A DNA stretch of 64,000 bases from CAILZL01 sp050248275 (lineage in GTDB: Bacteria > Pseudomonadota > Gammaproteobacteria > Steroidobacterales > Steroidobacteraceae): positions 1 through 64,000 of the forward strand of contig JBFWSR010000011.1 of NCBI GenBank assembly GCA_050248275.1, given 5' to 3'. The translations under genes and the position numbers were made by a program. This document shows positions 43,098-51,382 of the stretch, in pieces. Position 1 is the stretch's first letter, and the number at the start of each line of letters is the position of its first letter. The notes under the pieces were generated by a model. It saw only the letters and a list, made by a program, of their open reading frames with translations, was not told where the DNA came from and made no database searches.

Positions 43098-44342
43098 TCA
43101 AATCTTTCCCAGCAACACGGTGCGCTGCAGGGTCGGCATGTCCTTGTCACCGCGACCGGACAAACCGATCAAAATCTTCTTGCCGGGATTGTCCTTAGCC
43201 CAGCGACGCGCGCCGGCCAGCGCATGTGCCGATTCCACAGCGGGCAGAATGCCTTCAGCGGCGCAGCATTCTTCCAGCGCGTTCAGGGCATCGTCGTCCT
43301 CGATGCCTTCATAACGAACCCGCCCGACAGCTTGCAGCAGCGCATGCTCCGGCCCCACGCCGGGATAGTCGAGACCGGCCGATACTGAATGCGTTTCCTG
43401 AATCTGGCCGTTCTCATCCTGGAGCAGCATGGAATAACAACCCTGCAACACCCCGGGACGGCCATAGGCCAATGACGCCGCGTTTTGGCCAAGACCGGTG
43501 CCGGTGCCGCCGGCTTCGATACCCAGCAGTTGTACCTGCGTGTCCTTGACCAATGGATGGAACAGACCAATTGCATTGGAACCACCGCCGACGCAGGCCA
43601 CCGCGATGTCCGGCAGGCTGCCGGTACTGGCCAGCATCTGCTCGCGCGCTTCGCGACCGATGACGGCTTGAAACTCGCGCACCAGATAGGGATAGGGATG
43701 CGGACCAATGGCCGAGCCCAGACAGTAATAAGTACCGTTCGGATCGGATACCCAATCGCGCAGCGCTTCATCCACGGCGGCGCGCAGCGTCTTGTCGCCA
43801 CTGGTCACCGGCGTCACCGTTGCGCCCAGCAGTTTCATGCGGCCCACATTCGGCGCCTGGCGTTCCATATCCACCGCACCCATGTACACCGTGCAGGGCA
43901 GGCCCACGCGTGCACAGGCGGCAGCGGAAGCTACGCCATGCTGGCCCGCGCCGGTTTCGGCAATGACGCGCGTGGCGCCCAGCTTTTTCGCCAGCAACAC
44001 CTGACCGATGGAGTTGTTGATCTTGTGCGCGCCGGTGTGCGCCAGGTCTTCGCGCTTCAGCCACACTTCAGCGCCCCAGCGCCTGGATAGCGTGCGCGCA
44101 TAAGTCAGTGCCGTCGGACGGCCGATCCAGTCACGCAACTCGGCCACATATTCGGCCTGAAACTCTGGATCGTGCAGATAGCGTTTCACGCCGGCTTCCA
44201 GGCGATCCAGCGCCGGCACCAGCGTTTCCGGAATGTAACGGCCACCGAACGGACCGAAACGGCCATGCTCGTCCGGGTAGACATCGTTCATGACATTGGC
44301 CAGCAGCGTCTGCTTGTCCAACAGGTTGCTCGAAGTTTTCAT
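43098..44342 (-). CDS. trpB: tryptophan synthase beta chain
   Basis: A 414-residue PLP enzyme that joins indole with serine. GPFGGRYIPETLVPALD opens it. HTGAHKINNSIGQVLLAKKLG carries the PLP lysine and TGAGQHGVA follows. GGGSNAIGLFHP binds the phosphate. ATG 44342 follows GGAG; a frame six bases longer exists. It lies 12 bp after trpF. Confidence 0.98.
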   Translation of the reverse strand: MKTSSNLLDKQTLLANVMNDVYPDEHGRFGPFGGRYIPETLVPALDRLEAGVKRYLHDPEFQAEYVAELRDWIGRPTALTYARTLSRRWGAEVWLKREDLAHTGAHKINNSIGQVLLAKKLGATRVIAETGAGQHGVASAAACARVGLPCTVYMGAVDMERQAPNVGRMKLLGATVTPVTSGDKTLRAAVDEALRDWVSDPNGTYYCLGSAIGPHPYPYLVREFQAVIGREAREQMLASTGSLPDIAVACVGGGSNAIGLFHPLVKDTQVQLLGIEAGGTGTGLGQNAASLAYGRPGVLQGCYSMLLQDENGQIQETHSVSAGLDYPGVGPEHALLQAVGRVRYEGIEDDDALNALEECCAAEGILPAVESAHALAGARRWAKDNPGKKILIGLSGRGDKDMPTLQRTVLLGKI

Positions 44343-44354
44343 CAACACTCCAAC

Positions 44355-44942
44355 TCAGTGTTCCTGAACGGCTCGTGCCGCATGCACGAACTCGATTATT
44401 TTTTGTGGATCTTTCACGCCCGGCATCGCTTCGACACCGCTGCTGACATCCACGCCGAATGGCTGCACCGACTCGATGGCCATGGCAACATTCGTCGGAC
44501 TCAAGCCACCGGCCAGAATCAATTCACCTTGCCGGGCCAAAGCTGCGGCATGCGACCAGTCAGCGGTCGCACCCGTGCCGCTCACCGGCCCTTCAAACAA
44601 AAAGCGCGTTGGTAACACCGCGGGCAAGGCGCTGCCGGCACGCAACACCGGCAAGACGCGCAAGGTATCTGGCAACTGCAAGCCGGCCAGATCTTCCCAG
44701 TCAGTCTGCAATACATCGGGCTTGAAGACACTCAGTACTTCATCGACGAGATGCTGCGCGGGATGCAACATCACCGCGACACGCACGATGCGTGCAGGCA
44801 CAGCAGCCGCCAGTTGTCGCGCCTGTTCTGCCGTCACCTGTCGCTTCGACGGTGCAAACACAAACCCCACGGCATCCACTCCCGCTGCAACCGCAGTATG
44901 TACTGCCAGTTCAGTCGTCATCCCGCAGACCTTCACCCACAT
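44355..44942 (-). CDS. trpF: phosphoribosylanthranilate isomerase
   Basis: A 195-residue TIM-barrel isomerase. KVCGMT carries the catalytic Cys, VGFVFAPSKRQV the phosphate contact, LQTDWED is a conserved strand, and LILAGGLSPTNV and VDVSSGVEAMPGVKD complete the active site. Its ATG lies 2 bp after the trpC stop. It is encoded separately from trpC, not fused to it as in enteric bacteria. Confidence 0.96.
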   Translation of the reverse strand: MWVKVCGMTTELAVHTAVAAGVDAVGFVFAPSKRQVTAEQARQLAAAVPARIVRVAVMLHPAQHLVDEVLSVFKPDVLQTDWEDLAGLQLPDTLRVLPVLRAGSALPAVLPTRFLFEGPVSGTGATADWSHAAALARQGELILAGGLSPTNVAMAIESVQPFGVDVSSGVEAMPGVKDPQKIIEFVHAARAVQEH

Positions 44943-44944
44943 GT

Positions 44945-45829
44945 TCAAGACTTCGGCAAATCGGCCGCGAAAAACTCCACGGTCTGCGTGCGGGTCGCCA
45001 GGGCGGTGGCGCGTCCGGCGCTGAGCAGCTCGCTCGCCAACTGGCGTGGATCGGGACTATTCATCAACGTAGTGCCGACCAGCGCCAGCTGATAACCCAT
45101 CTGCGCCACGCGCTTCACATCTTCCACATTGCCAACGCCGCTTTCCGCCACTTTGGGATAGCCGTGGGGCAACAGGTCCACCCATTCGGCAAAGCGTTCG
45201 AAATTCACTTGCAGGGTTTGCAGATCGCGGCAGTTGATGCCCACCAGGATCTGTTCGGTATGTTGCTTGCGCAGCGCCAGCACTTCATTGATCACCTTGA
45301 TGTCATCGGCATCGAAGGCTTCGATCAGCACGAACATGCCCAGCATGGCGGCACAGTCCAGCAGCGCCGTGATATGACTTGGATCGAGCATGCGCGCAAT
45401 CACCAGCACGCCGCCCGCACCGGCAACGCGCGCTTCCATCACCTGATAAGGCTCGACCAGAAAGTCCTTGCGCATGGTGGGTACATTGAGCGGCGTCAGT
45501 ACCTGCGCGGCCTGCGTGAGATGCGCCAGTTCGCCGCCGAAGCGCGTGGGTTCGGTGAGCACCGACACCGCTGCGGCGCCCCCCAGACCATAGGCCGCGA
45601 CGCGGCTTTGCACATCGGTGGTATTGGCGGACAGATCGCCGGCCGATGGCGACTGCAGCTTGCACTCGGCGATCATATCGAAACCTTCCACGGACAGTTT
45701 CAGCCTGGGCACCGCCGGCATGGCGCTGGCCTGCGCCCACAACTCAGCTTCGGGTCGCCGCGCTCTGGCCTGGGCGACGCGCTCACAGCTCAAACGCGCC
45801 ATTTCGGTAAGCAGTCCTGACATAGGCAT
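44945..45829 (-). CDS. trpC: indole-3-glycerol phosphate synthase
   Basis: A 294-residue TIM-barrel enzyme. AECKLQSPSAG near residue 55 is the KKxSPS motif with the catalytic Lys, and VPTMRKDFLVEPYQV is the second catalytic lysine segment. ILVGINCRDLQTL and VAESGVGNVEDV complete the site. The third and fourth residues of the first motif (LQ for KA) and the Ala before Gly are departures from the usual pattern but should be tolerated. Confidence 0.96.
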   Translation of the reverse strand: MPMSGLLTEMARLSCERVAQARARRPEAELWAQASAMPAVPRLKLSVEGFDMIAECKLQSPSAGDLSANTTDVQSRVAAYGLGGAAAVSVLTEPTRFGGELAHLTQAAQVLTPLNVPTMRKDFLVEPYQVMEARVAGAGGVLVIARMLDPSHITALLDCAAMLGMFVLIEAFDADDIKVINEVLALRKQHTEQILVGINCRDLQTLQVNFERFAEWVDLLPHGYPKVAESGVGNVEDVKRVAQMGYQLALVGTTLMNSPDPRQLASELLSAGRATALATRTQTVEFFAADLPKS

Positions 45830-45837
45830 TACCTCGC

Positions 45838-46857
45838 TTAACCGCCAAACGCAGCCAGTTTCTTGAGAACCGCCGCCGCGCGACCCTCATCAATGGCCTG
45901 CGCCGCCTGCTGCATGGCCTGCAATGGATCGGCGGCGCGGCCGGTCAATTCCAGCACCAGCGCGGCATTCAGCAGAATGGCATGTCGATGCGCACCATGA
46001 TCGCGGCCTTCCAGCACATCGCGCAAGCGCTGCGCGTTATGCACCGCATCGCCGCCCTGCAACTCTTCAGGCGTGCAGCGCGGCACGCCGAACTCGGCCG
46101 GATCGCGCCGGCGATGCGTGACTTGCCCCGGACGCACATCAAAACACTCAAAAGTCCCACAGGGCGTGGCCTCATCCCAGCCCGGCTCGCCATGCACAAC
46201 ATACGCGCGTTCAATCGGCAGGCCCGCCAATGTCTCGGCCATCAACTTGGCGGTGTCCACATTGAATGCTCCAATTAAATGGAACGGTGGTTCAGCGGGA
46301 TTACACAGCGGTCCCAGGATATTGAAGATGGTGCGCACGCCCAGCGCCTGACGTATCGGACCCACTGCCTTGGTGGCCGCGTGATAGTAAGGCGCGAACA
46401 GGAAAGTAAATCCGCAGGCATCCAGACATTTACCCGCCGCCTGTTCATCCAGCGGCAACTTCATGCCCAGTTGTTCCAGCGTATCGGCACTGCCGCTGCG
46501 GCTCGATACCGCACGATTGCCATGCTTGACAACGCGCAGATCCAGCGCCGCCAGCAACAGACCGGCGGCCGTGGACAGATTGAAGCTGCCCGATGAATCG
46601 CCGCCCGTACCGACGATGTCCACCAGCGGCGCACCCGGACCAATCACCGGATGTTTGGCCAGCCTGCGCATGGTCCTGGCGAAACCGCGCACTTCATCGG
46701 GTATCACTCCCTTGCTGCGCAGCGCAGCAAGCAAGGCGCCCGCCATGGCCGGCGCCACGGTTTCATCCGTCAGCGCCAGCAATAACTGCGATGCTTCGGC
46801 TTCGCTCAGGTTGCGATGTTCCAGCAAGGTTTCCAGCGTATTACGCAATGGGCTCAT
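45838..46857 (-). CDS. trpD: anthranilate phosphoribosyltransferase
   Basis: A 339-residue enzyme joining anthranilate to PRPP. The PRPP-binding glycine motif DIVGTGGDSSGSFNLST is near residue 80, KHGNRAVSSRSGSADTLEQLG near residue 110, and FAPYYHAATKAVGPIRQALGVRTIFNILGPLCNPA near 155. Its ribosome-binding site AGGAGG overlaps the last codons of trpG, and the ATG lies 5 bp after the trpG stop. Confidence 0.97.
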   Translation of the reverse strand: MSPLRNTLETLLEHRNLSEAEASQLLLALTDETVAPAMAGALLAALRSKGVIPDEVRGFARTMRRLAKHPVIGPGAPLVDIVGTGGDSSGSFNLSTAAGLLLAALDLRVVKHGNRAVSSRSGSADTLEQLGMKLPLDEQAAGKCLDACGFTFLFAPYYHAATKAVGPIRQALGVRTIFNILGPLCNPAEPPFHLIGAFNVDTAKLMAETLAGLPIERAYVVHGEPGWDEATPCGTFECFDVRPGQVTHRRRDPAEFGVPRCTPEELQGGDAVHNAQRLRDVLEGRDHGAHRHAILLNAALVLELTGRAADPLQAMQQAAQAIDEGRAAAVLKKLAAFGG

Positions 46858-46862
46858 CGGCC

Positions 46863-47462
46863 TCAATCCTCCTGGCGCAGCGGTGAAGTCAGCTTGAGGA
46901 AGTTGCCCATCAGGATCGGCCCCTCCGGCGTCAGGATGCTTTCCGGATGGAACTGTACGCCTTCGATGGCGTATTTCTGATGGCGCACGCCCATAATCTC
47001 CCCTTCGGCCGTCTTCGCGGTTACTGCCAGCACATCCGGCATGGCTTCCGGCGCGGCAATCAGCGAGTGATAACGACCCGCTTCGAAAGGCTGCGGCATG
47101 CCGGCAAGAATGCCCTTGCCATCATGATGCACCATTGACACTTTGCCGTGCATCAGGCGACCGGCACGCACCACCTTGCCGCCAAACACCTCCACTACCG
47201 ATTGATGACCGAGGCACACACCGAAGATCGGCAGCTTGCCGGTGAAGTGTTCGATCATCTTCATGGACACGCCGGCATCGTGCGGCGTGCCCGGCCCCGG
47301 TGAAATGCACAGATGCGTGGGCTTTAAAGCCTCGGCCTGTGAAAGGGTGATCTGGTCATTGCGATGCACCAGCACTTCGGCGCCCAGCACCAGAAATGCC
47401 TGCACCAGGTTGTAGGTGAAGGAATCGTAGTTATCGATCAGCAATAATTTTGGAGCATTCAT
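46863..47462 (-). CDS. trpG: anthranilate synthase component II (glutamine amidotransferase)
   Basis: A 199-residue class I amidotransferase supplying ammonia to TrpE. IDNYDSFTYNLVQ is the start, ISPGPGTPHDAG the oxyanion strand, FGVCLGHQS the nucleophile Cys, and the HPESILT His-Glu pair near residue 172 completes the triad. The ATG follows the trpE stop directly (TAAATG), so the subunits are probably made in equal amounts. Confidence 0.97.
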   Translation of the reverse strand: MNAPKLLLIDNYDSFTYNLVQAFLVLGAEVLVHRNDQITLSQAEALKPTHLCISPGPGTPHDAGVSMKMIEHFTGKLPIFGVCLGHQSVVEVFGGKVVRAGRLMHGKVSMVHHDGKGILAGMPQPFEAGRYHSLIAAPEAMPDVLAVTAKTAEGEIMGVRHQKYAIEGVQFHPESILTPEGPILMGNFLKLTSPLRQED

Positions 47463-48860
47463 TTAGAGACCCTCCTGCGCCATGGAGAGTGCGCGTCGCA
47501 GGATAGCGCTCTTGGCCAGCACTTCCTGATACTCCATTTTCGGAACGCTGTCCGCCACGATGCCCGCGCCGGCCTGGAAACTGTAGGTATCGCCGCTGAA
47601 CACCAGCGTGCGGATGGTAATGGCCTGATCCATCTCGCCAGTGCTGCCGAAGTAGCCGATGGTGCCACCATAAAAGCCGCGCCGGCAGGGCTCAAGTTCA
47701 TCAATGATCTGCATGGCGCGCACCTTGGGTGAACCCACCAGCGTGCCGGCGGGAAATGCGGCCGCAAACAGATCGAAAGCATCCTTGTCCGGCGCCAGCT
47801 CGCCCTTCACGCCGCTGACGATGTGCATGACATGGCTGTAGCGTTCGATGCAACGATACGGGTCCACATGCACGCTACCGGCTTTGGCCACCCGGCCCAG
47901 ATCGTTGCGCGCCAGATCCACCAGCATCACATGCTCGGCATTTTCTTTCGGATCAGCAAGCAGTTCCTGCGCCAGCGCCAGATCCTGTTCGTCATCCTGG
48001 CCGCGCGGACGGGTGCCGGCAATGGGCCGCAATTGCGCATGACCCACGCCATGATCACGATTCATGCGCACCAATGCTTCGGGTGAAGAACCGGCAATGA
48101 CATGATCGCCCAGATCGCAGTAATACATGTACGGCGAAGGATTCAGCAGACGCAGCGCACGATAGGTTTCGAAAGGATCAAGATCGCAGCGTCCCGAGAA
48201 ACGCGAAGCCAGCACCAATTGATACACATCGCCTGCGGCAATGTATTCCTGCACGCGCTTTACGCCATGAATGTATTCGGCTTCGCCCAGCGAGGCCACG
48301 GGCTCGGAATAACGGGCAGCTTTGGCATTGCCGGTAATTCCGCCGCGCAGCGCACGCATGACTTCCTTGCGCAACGACTGGCGTTCCGCTTCGGAACCGG
48401 CATGCAACAGCGCCATGCTGCGCGTCAGGTGATCGAACACCAGCATGGATTGCGGCGCCAGATAATGTGCATCGGGCGTCTGATCAATATTTTTATGCCG
48501 CGACGGCAGGCGCTCGAAATAACGCACCAGATCATAACCAGCCACGCCCACCAGTCCGCCCAGCAGCGGCACGCCGGGAATCTGCGGCGTCGGCAATGGC
48601 GCCTGCTTCAGCGCGCCGCGCAAGGCGTTCAACAATTCCTGCTGATTGGCCGGCACCGCTAATTGCTGCCTGCCAACTTTCAGTCCCCTGGCATCCAGGC
48701 GCACTTCCAGACAATCGCCGAAACCGATGAAGGAATAGCGCGCCAGCCGTTCGCCGCCTTCCACGCTTTCCAGCAGGAAGCGTGGCCGGAACGGCTTCAG
48801 CTTGAGATAAGCCGATACCGGCGTATCCAGATCGGCGGCAATGTCGAATGGCGGTTTCAA
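47463..48860 (-). CDS. trpE: anthranilate synthase component I
   Basis: A 465-residue chorismate-using enzyme. The N-terminal regulatory part has FLLESVEGGERLARYSFIG with the serine and arginine of the Trp feedback site (LLES motif). The C-terminal domain has PSPYMYYCDLGDHVIAGSSPEALVR, RPIAGTRPRG and DLARNDLGRVAKAGSV. The start is TTG at 48860 with CAGGAG upstream, which keeps translation low. It is preceded by a leader peptide and attenuator. Confidence 0.97.
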   Translation of the reverse strand: MKPPFDIAADLDTPVSAYLKLKPFRPRFLLESVEGGERLARYSFIGFGDCLEVRLDARGLKVGRQQLAVPANQQELLNALRGALKQAPLPTPQIPGVPLLGGLVGVAGYDLVRYFERLPSRHKNIDQTPDAHYLAPQSMLVFDHLTRSMALLHAGSEAERQSLRKEVMRALRGGITGNAKAARYSEPVASLGEAEYIHGVKRVQEYIAAGDVYQLVLASRFSGRCDLDPFETYRALRLLNPSPYMYYCDLGDHVIAGSSPEALVRMNRDHGVGHAQLRPIAGTRPRGQDDEQDLALAQELLADPKENAEHVMLVDLARNDLGRVAKAGSVHVDPYRCIERYSHVMHIVSGVKGELAPDKDAFDLFAAAFPAGTLVGSPKVRAMQIIDELEPCRRGFYGGTIGYFGSTGEMDQAITIRTLVFSGDTYSFQAGAGIVADSVPKMEYQEVLAKSAILRRALSMAQEGL

Positions 48861-48931
48861 GTGAAACTCCTGATTGTTCGAGCAAATCGGTTCAGTCTTT
48901 CCACCCCGAGGCGAACCGAAAAGCAGGCAAC

Positions 48932-48966
48932 AAAAAACCCACCCCCGGCGGTCTCGGAGATGGGTT
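48932..48966 (-). terminator. trp operon attenuator (Rho-independent terminator before trpE)
   Basis: On the minus strand AACCCATCTCC pairs with GGGGGTGGGTT (11 bp with two G-T pairs) around a 9-base loop, followed by a run of T. It lies between the leader peptide and trpE, about 60 bp downstream of the leader stop, the position of a Trp attenuator. Confidence 0.85.
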
Positions 48967-49024
48967 CTGGTATCGTCAAAAATCGTTAGATCACGCTAAA
49001 TCACGGGCCCAGCGCCCTGCTCCG

Positions 49025-49081
49025 TTACGAGCGGCGCCACCACCAGCGGCGGGTTGCGAATGAATGTGTATGCGTAATCAT
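49025..49081 (-). CDS. trpL: trp operon leader peptide (18 residues, three consecutive Trp)
   Basis: The sequence is MITHTHSFATRRWWWRRS and stop. Three adjacent Trp codons just before the stop, followed by an attenuator hairpin and trpE, are the pattern of a ribosome-mediated attenuation leader. A hairpin can form around the Trp codons and stop (GCGCCGCTC with GAGC and GGCGC). No ribosome-binding site precedes the ATG, and the predicted transcript start lies only a few bases upstream, so the leader may be translated as a leaderless mRNA. It is too short for routine gene finders. Confidence 0.85.
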   Translation of the reverse strand: MITHTHSFATRRWWWRRS

Positions 49082-49090
49082 GGGCCGCGA

Positions 49091-49118
49091 GTATTACCGG
49101 GCCGCGCGGGAGCGTCAA
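49091..49118 (-). promoter_or_regulatory. sigma-70 promoter of the trp operon
   Basis: On the minus strand TTGACG (49118-49113), a 16-base spacer and TAATAC (49096-49091). It lies immediately before trpL: the -10 ends nine bases before the leader ATG, so the transcript would start about three bases upstream of it. No clear operator for a TrpR-type repressor was seen by eye. Confidence 0.65.
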
Positions 49119-49212
49119 GCGAACCGTGCAGCCTGCGCCCGAGTGAATCGCGGATGTGAATTAATGCGAGTAGCGTGGACAATCCGGGCACACCCAAACC
49201 AGCGCCAGAGCC

Positions 49213-49905
49213 ATGAACGCCACCTCCCCCACTTGTCAGGTCTGCCAGTCCCAGCAACGCAGCAATCTACGCCGGGCCATCATCGTGCGGCCCGCCGTTG
49301 CACAACTCATTCAACGCGAAACCGGCCATTGGGATGAAAATGCCTGGATATGCGTGACCGATCTGCAGCGCTTCCAGCAGCAATATGTGCAAAGCCTGCT
49401 GGAAGACGAGAAAGGCGAACTGAGCGCGCTGGACCGCGAAGTGCTGCAAGGACTCAAAGAACATGAAATCCTGAGCCGCAATCCGGAAGTGGAGATCGAT
49501 GCGCAACTCACCTTGGGTCAACGACTGGCGGACCGCATCGCCGAGTTTGGCGGCAGCTGGGCGTTCATTATTGTCTTCGCCATCATCTTGTTCAGCTGGA
49601 TGGGACTCAACTCCTGGCTACTGGCCAGCAAGCCCTTCGACCCCTATCCCTACATTCTGCTCAATCTGGCGTTGTCCGCACTCGCTGCCATTCAGGCGCC
49701 GTTGATCATGATGAGCCAGAACCGGCAGGAAGCCCGCGACCGCGCCCGTGCACAACACGACTATCAGGTGAATCTCAAAGCCGAACTGGAAATCCGCCAG
49801 CTGCATCAGAAGATCGATCACATGCTGTCGCACCAATGGGAACGTCTGGTGGAAATCCAGGCAGTGCAGATGGAATTGGTCAATGAAGTGCGGGGCAAGA
49901 AGTAG
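49213..49905 (+). CDS. DUF1003 membrane protein
   Basis: A 230-residue protein. The first 80 residues contain CQVCQSQQRSNLRRAIIVRPAV, a small cysteine pair before the membrane part. Then come two membrane segments, ADRIAEFGGSWAFIIVFAIILFSWMGLNSW (about 108-135) and DPYPYILLNLALSALAAIQAPLIMMSQ (about 145-170), and a long C-terminal helix rich in Gln, Glu and Arg. These are the marks of DUF1003. The function is unknown. It diverges from the trp operon. Confidence 0.85.
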   Translation: MNATSPTCQVCQSQQRSNLRRAIIVRPAVAQLIQRETGHWDENAWICVTDLQRFQQQYVQSLLEDEKGELSALDREVLQGLKEHEILSRNPEVEIDAQLTLGQRLADRIAEFGGSWAFIIVFAIILFSWMGLNSWLLASKPFDPYPYILLNLALSALAAIQAPLIMMSQNRQEARDRARAQHDYQVNLKAELEIRQLHQKIDHMLSHQWERLVEIQAVQMELVNEVRGKK

Positions 49906-49978
49906 ATGCCGTCAGCATCGCTGTTGCGAACTCATGGATTCGCAGCCAAGCAGCGGCCATTCAAGTTGCAGCAGGATA

Positions 49979-50359
49979 TTAGCCATCCACATACAACCAG
50001 TGATCGGCTTCGCGGACAAAACGACTGCGCTCATGAAGCCGCAGCGCAGAACCGCCGCCCACCCGGTAACGCGCAATGAACTCGACCTCTGCGCCATCCG
50101 CGTCGATCACACGCGCTTCGACCACCTTGAGTCCCAGCCATTTCGTACCGGGTTCGAACGACACTTACCGGGGCCGTGTGCTCTGATGCCAGGTGGCGAG
50201 CAAGTACGACTCGTTCTGCAACACGAAGGCGGCATAACGCGAACGCATCAACGCCTCGGCGGTGGGTGACGGTTCGCCGGCATGCCAACGGCCGCAACAG
50301 ACCGCGTACTCGATGTTTGAACCACAGGGGCAAAGCAACGCGGCTTTCACTTCAGACAT
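49979..50359 (-). pseudogene. YchJ-like (SEC-C metal-binding) protein with an in-frame stop
   Basis: The frame from ATG 50359 starts MSEVKAALLCPCGSNIEYAVCCG, the zinc-binding CxC...CC of SEC-C/YchJ proteins, and runs through LMRSRYAAFVLQNESYLLATWHQSTRPR to a TAA at 50165-50167. In the same frame the family sequence continues with SFEPGTKWLGLKVVEARVID...HERSRFV to a stop at 49979. A single in-frame stop codon therefore splits an otherwise normal 126-residue protein. No frameshift is needed. It may be a nonsense mutation, a sequencing error or a readthrough site. The gene overlaps the end of the GST gene by 13 bases. Confidence 0.8.
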
Positions 50360-50997
50360 ACATCCTCGTGACCGGGCTGCCAAACCGGGTACTTCACCAT
50401 CACTGACTGAAACAACGCCGAGGATTCCCACCCCGCCAGCCACGCCTGAAGACAAGGCAACGGCACAGCAGCAAATGCTGCTGCATCAGCGTGTGCAAAT
50501 TGCCGCACGAACGGAAAGAGGGCGACGTCTGCCAGCGACGGCACACTGCCAAAGAGATAAGCACTATTGACCAAACGCGCTTCCAGTGGCGCCAACAGCT
50601 TGACGGCCTCAGCACGATGCTCGGCAGGTTGCGAACCGGGATAGCGGTTAGCGTACTTCATTCTATCGAGATGAAACTTGAACAGACCATCGTTGCTGGC
50701 AATGACATCATTCATTTGTTCACCCGGCGCCAGCCACTGTTGCGGATCGTTCTGACCAAGCGCCCAGCGCATGATGTCCAGACTTTCATCTATCACACGA
50801 CCATCCTGCAACACCATCACCGGCACCGTCCCTTTCAGTGATGCTGCCAGCAGAGCGGCAGGCTTGTCTCGTAGCAACACCTCACGAATGACGCAGCCCA
50901 CCGCCGACACCGTCAGTGCCATCCGCGCACGCATGGCATAAGGACAGCGGCGAAAGCTGTACAGAATCAGCGCAGACGAGGCCGGATTCATTCCCAT
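50347..50997 (-). CDS. glutathione S-transferase family protein
   Basis: A 216-residue GST-fold protein. ILYSFRRCPYAMRARMALTVS near residue 10 has a CPYxxR active-site pattern, as in omega- or SspA-like GSTs. GTVPVMVLQDGRVIDESLDIMRWAL is the glutathione-binding segment with cis-Pro and E-S. The C-terminal half is helical (SVPSLADVALFPFVRQFAH). ATG 50997 is preceded by AGGAAC. The upstream neighbour on this strand is none; it overlaps a YchJ-like gene downstream. Confidence 0.85.
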   Translation of the reverse strand: MGMNPASSALILYSFRRCPYAMRARMALTVSAVGCVIREVLLRDKPAALLAASLKGTVPVMVLQDGRVIDESLDIMRWALGQNDPQQWLAPGEQMNDVIASNDGLFKFHLDRMKYANRYPGSQPAEHRAEAVKLLAPLEARLVNSAYLFGSVPSLADVALFPFVRQFAHADAAAFAAVPLPCLQAWLAGWESSALFQSVMVKYPVWQPGHEDVCLK

Positions 50998-51382
50998 CCT
51001 GTTCCTGTTTGAATAACTGGCTGTAAAAATAGCAAATGACCACAATTTGGTGTGGCTTGTAGTGGATATGCGGACTACTAGAACCGACCCGAAGCGGGCA
51101 CGCGCACGAATACCCCCTTTAACCCGGTGCCCAGCACCGTTGACGCCTAGAGCGGCCGCTTACCCTGCTCGTTCAACATCACTTGTGAACGCAGCTTGCT
51201 GTTAGGTGCGCACACGCCGTGGAACTGGGTCAGGTTCCCGCGCAACCTGAGCACCAGTACCGTCAGTCTAGCGATGAAGTCCAACGGATTGAAAAAGACG
51301 TGGTGGCGCCCATCCCGAGCTTCCACCGCGATATTGGAATCGGTAGGATTACTGTCCGCTAGAAGAGAACAGGAGCAATGAC
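50998..51382. other. 385-bp gene-free stretch before the OB-fold secreted protein
   Basis: No gene supported. Frames of up to 99 codons on the minus strand overlap the next gene and lack motifs. It should contain the promoters of the divergent GST and secreted-protein genes, but I see no clear consensus pair. The composition becomes AT-richer towards position 51383. Confidence 0.35.

Noticed and set aside
44792..45820. Plus-strand frame of 342 codons across trpC
   Set aside because: Antisense shadow of a clear indole-3-glycerol phosphate synthase gene.
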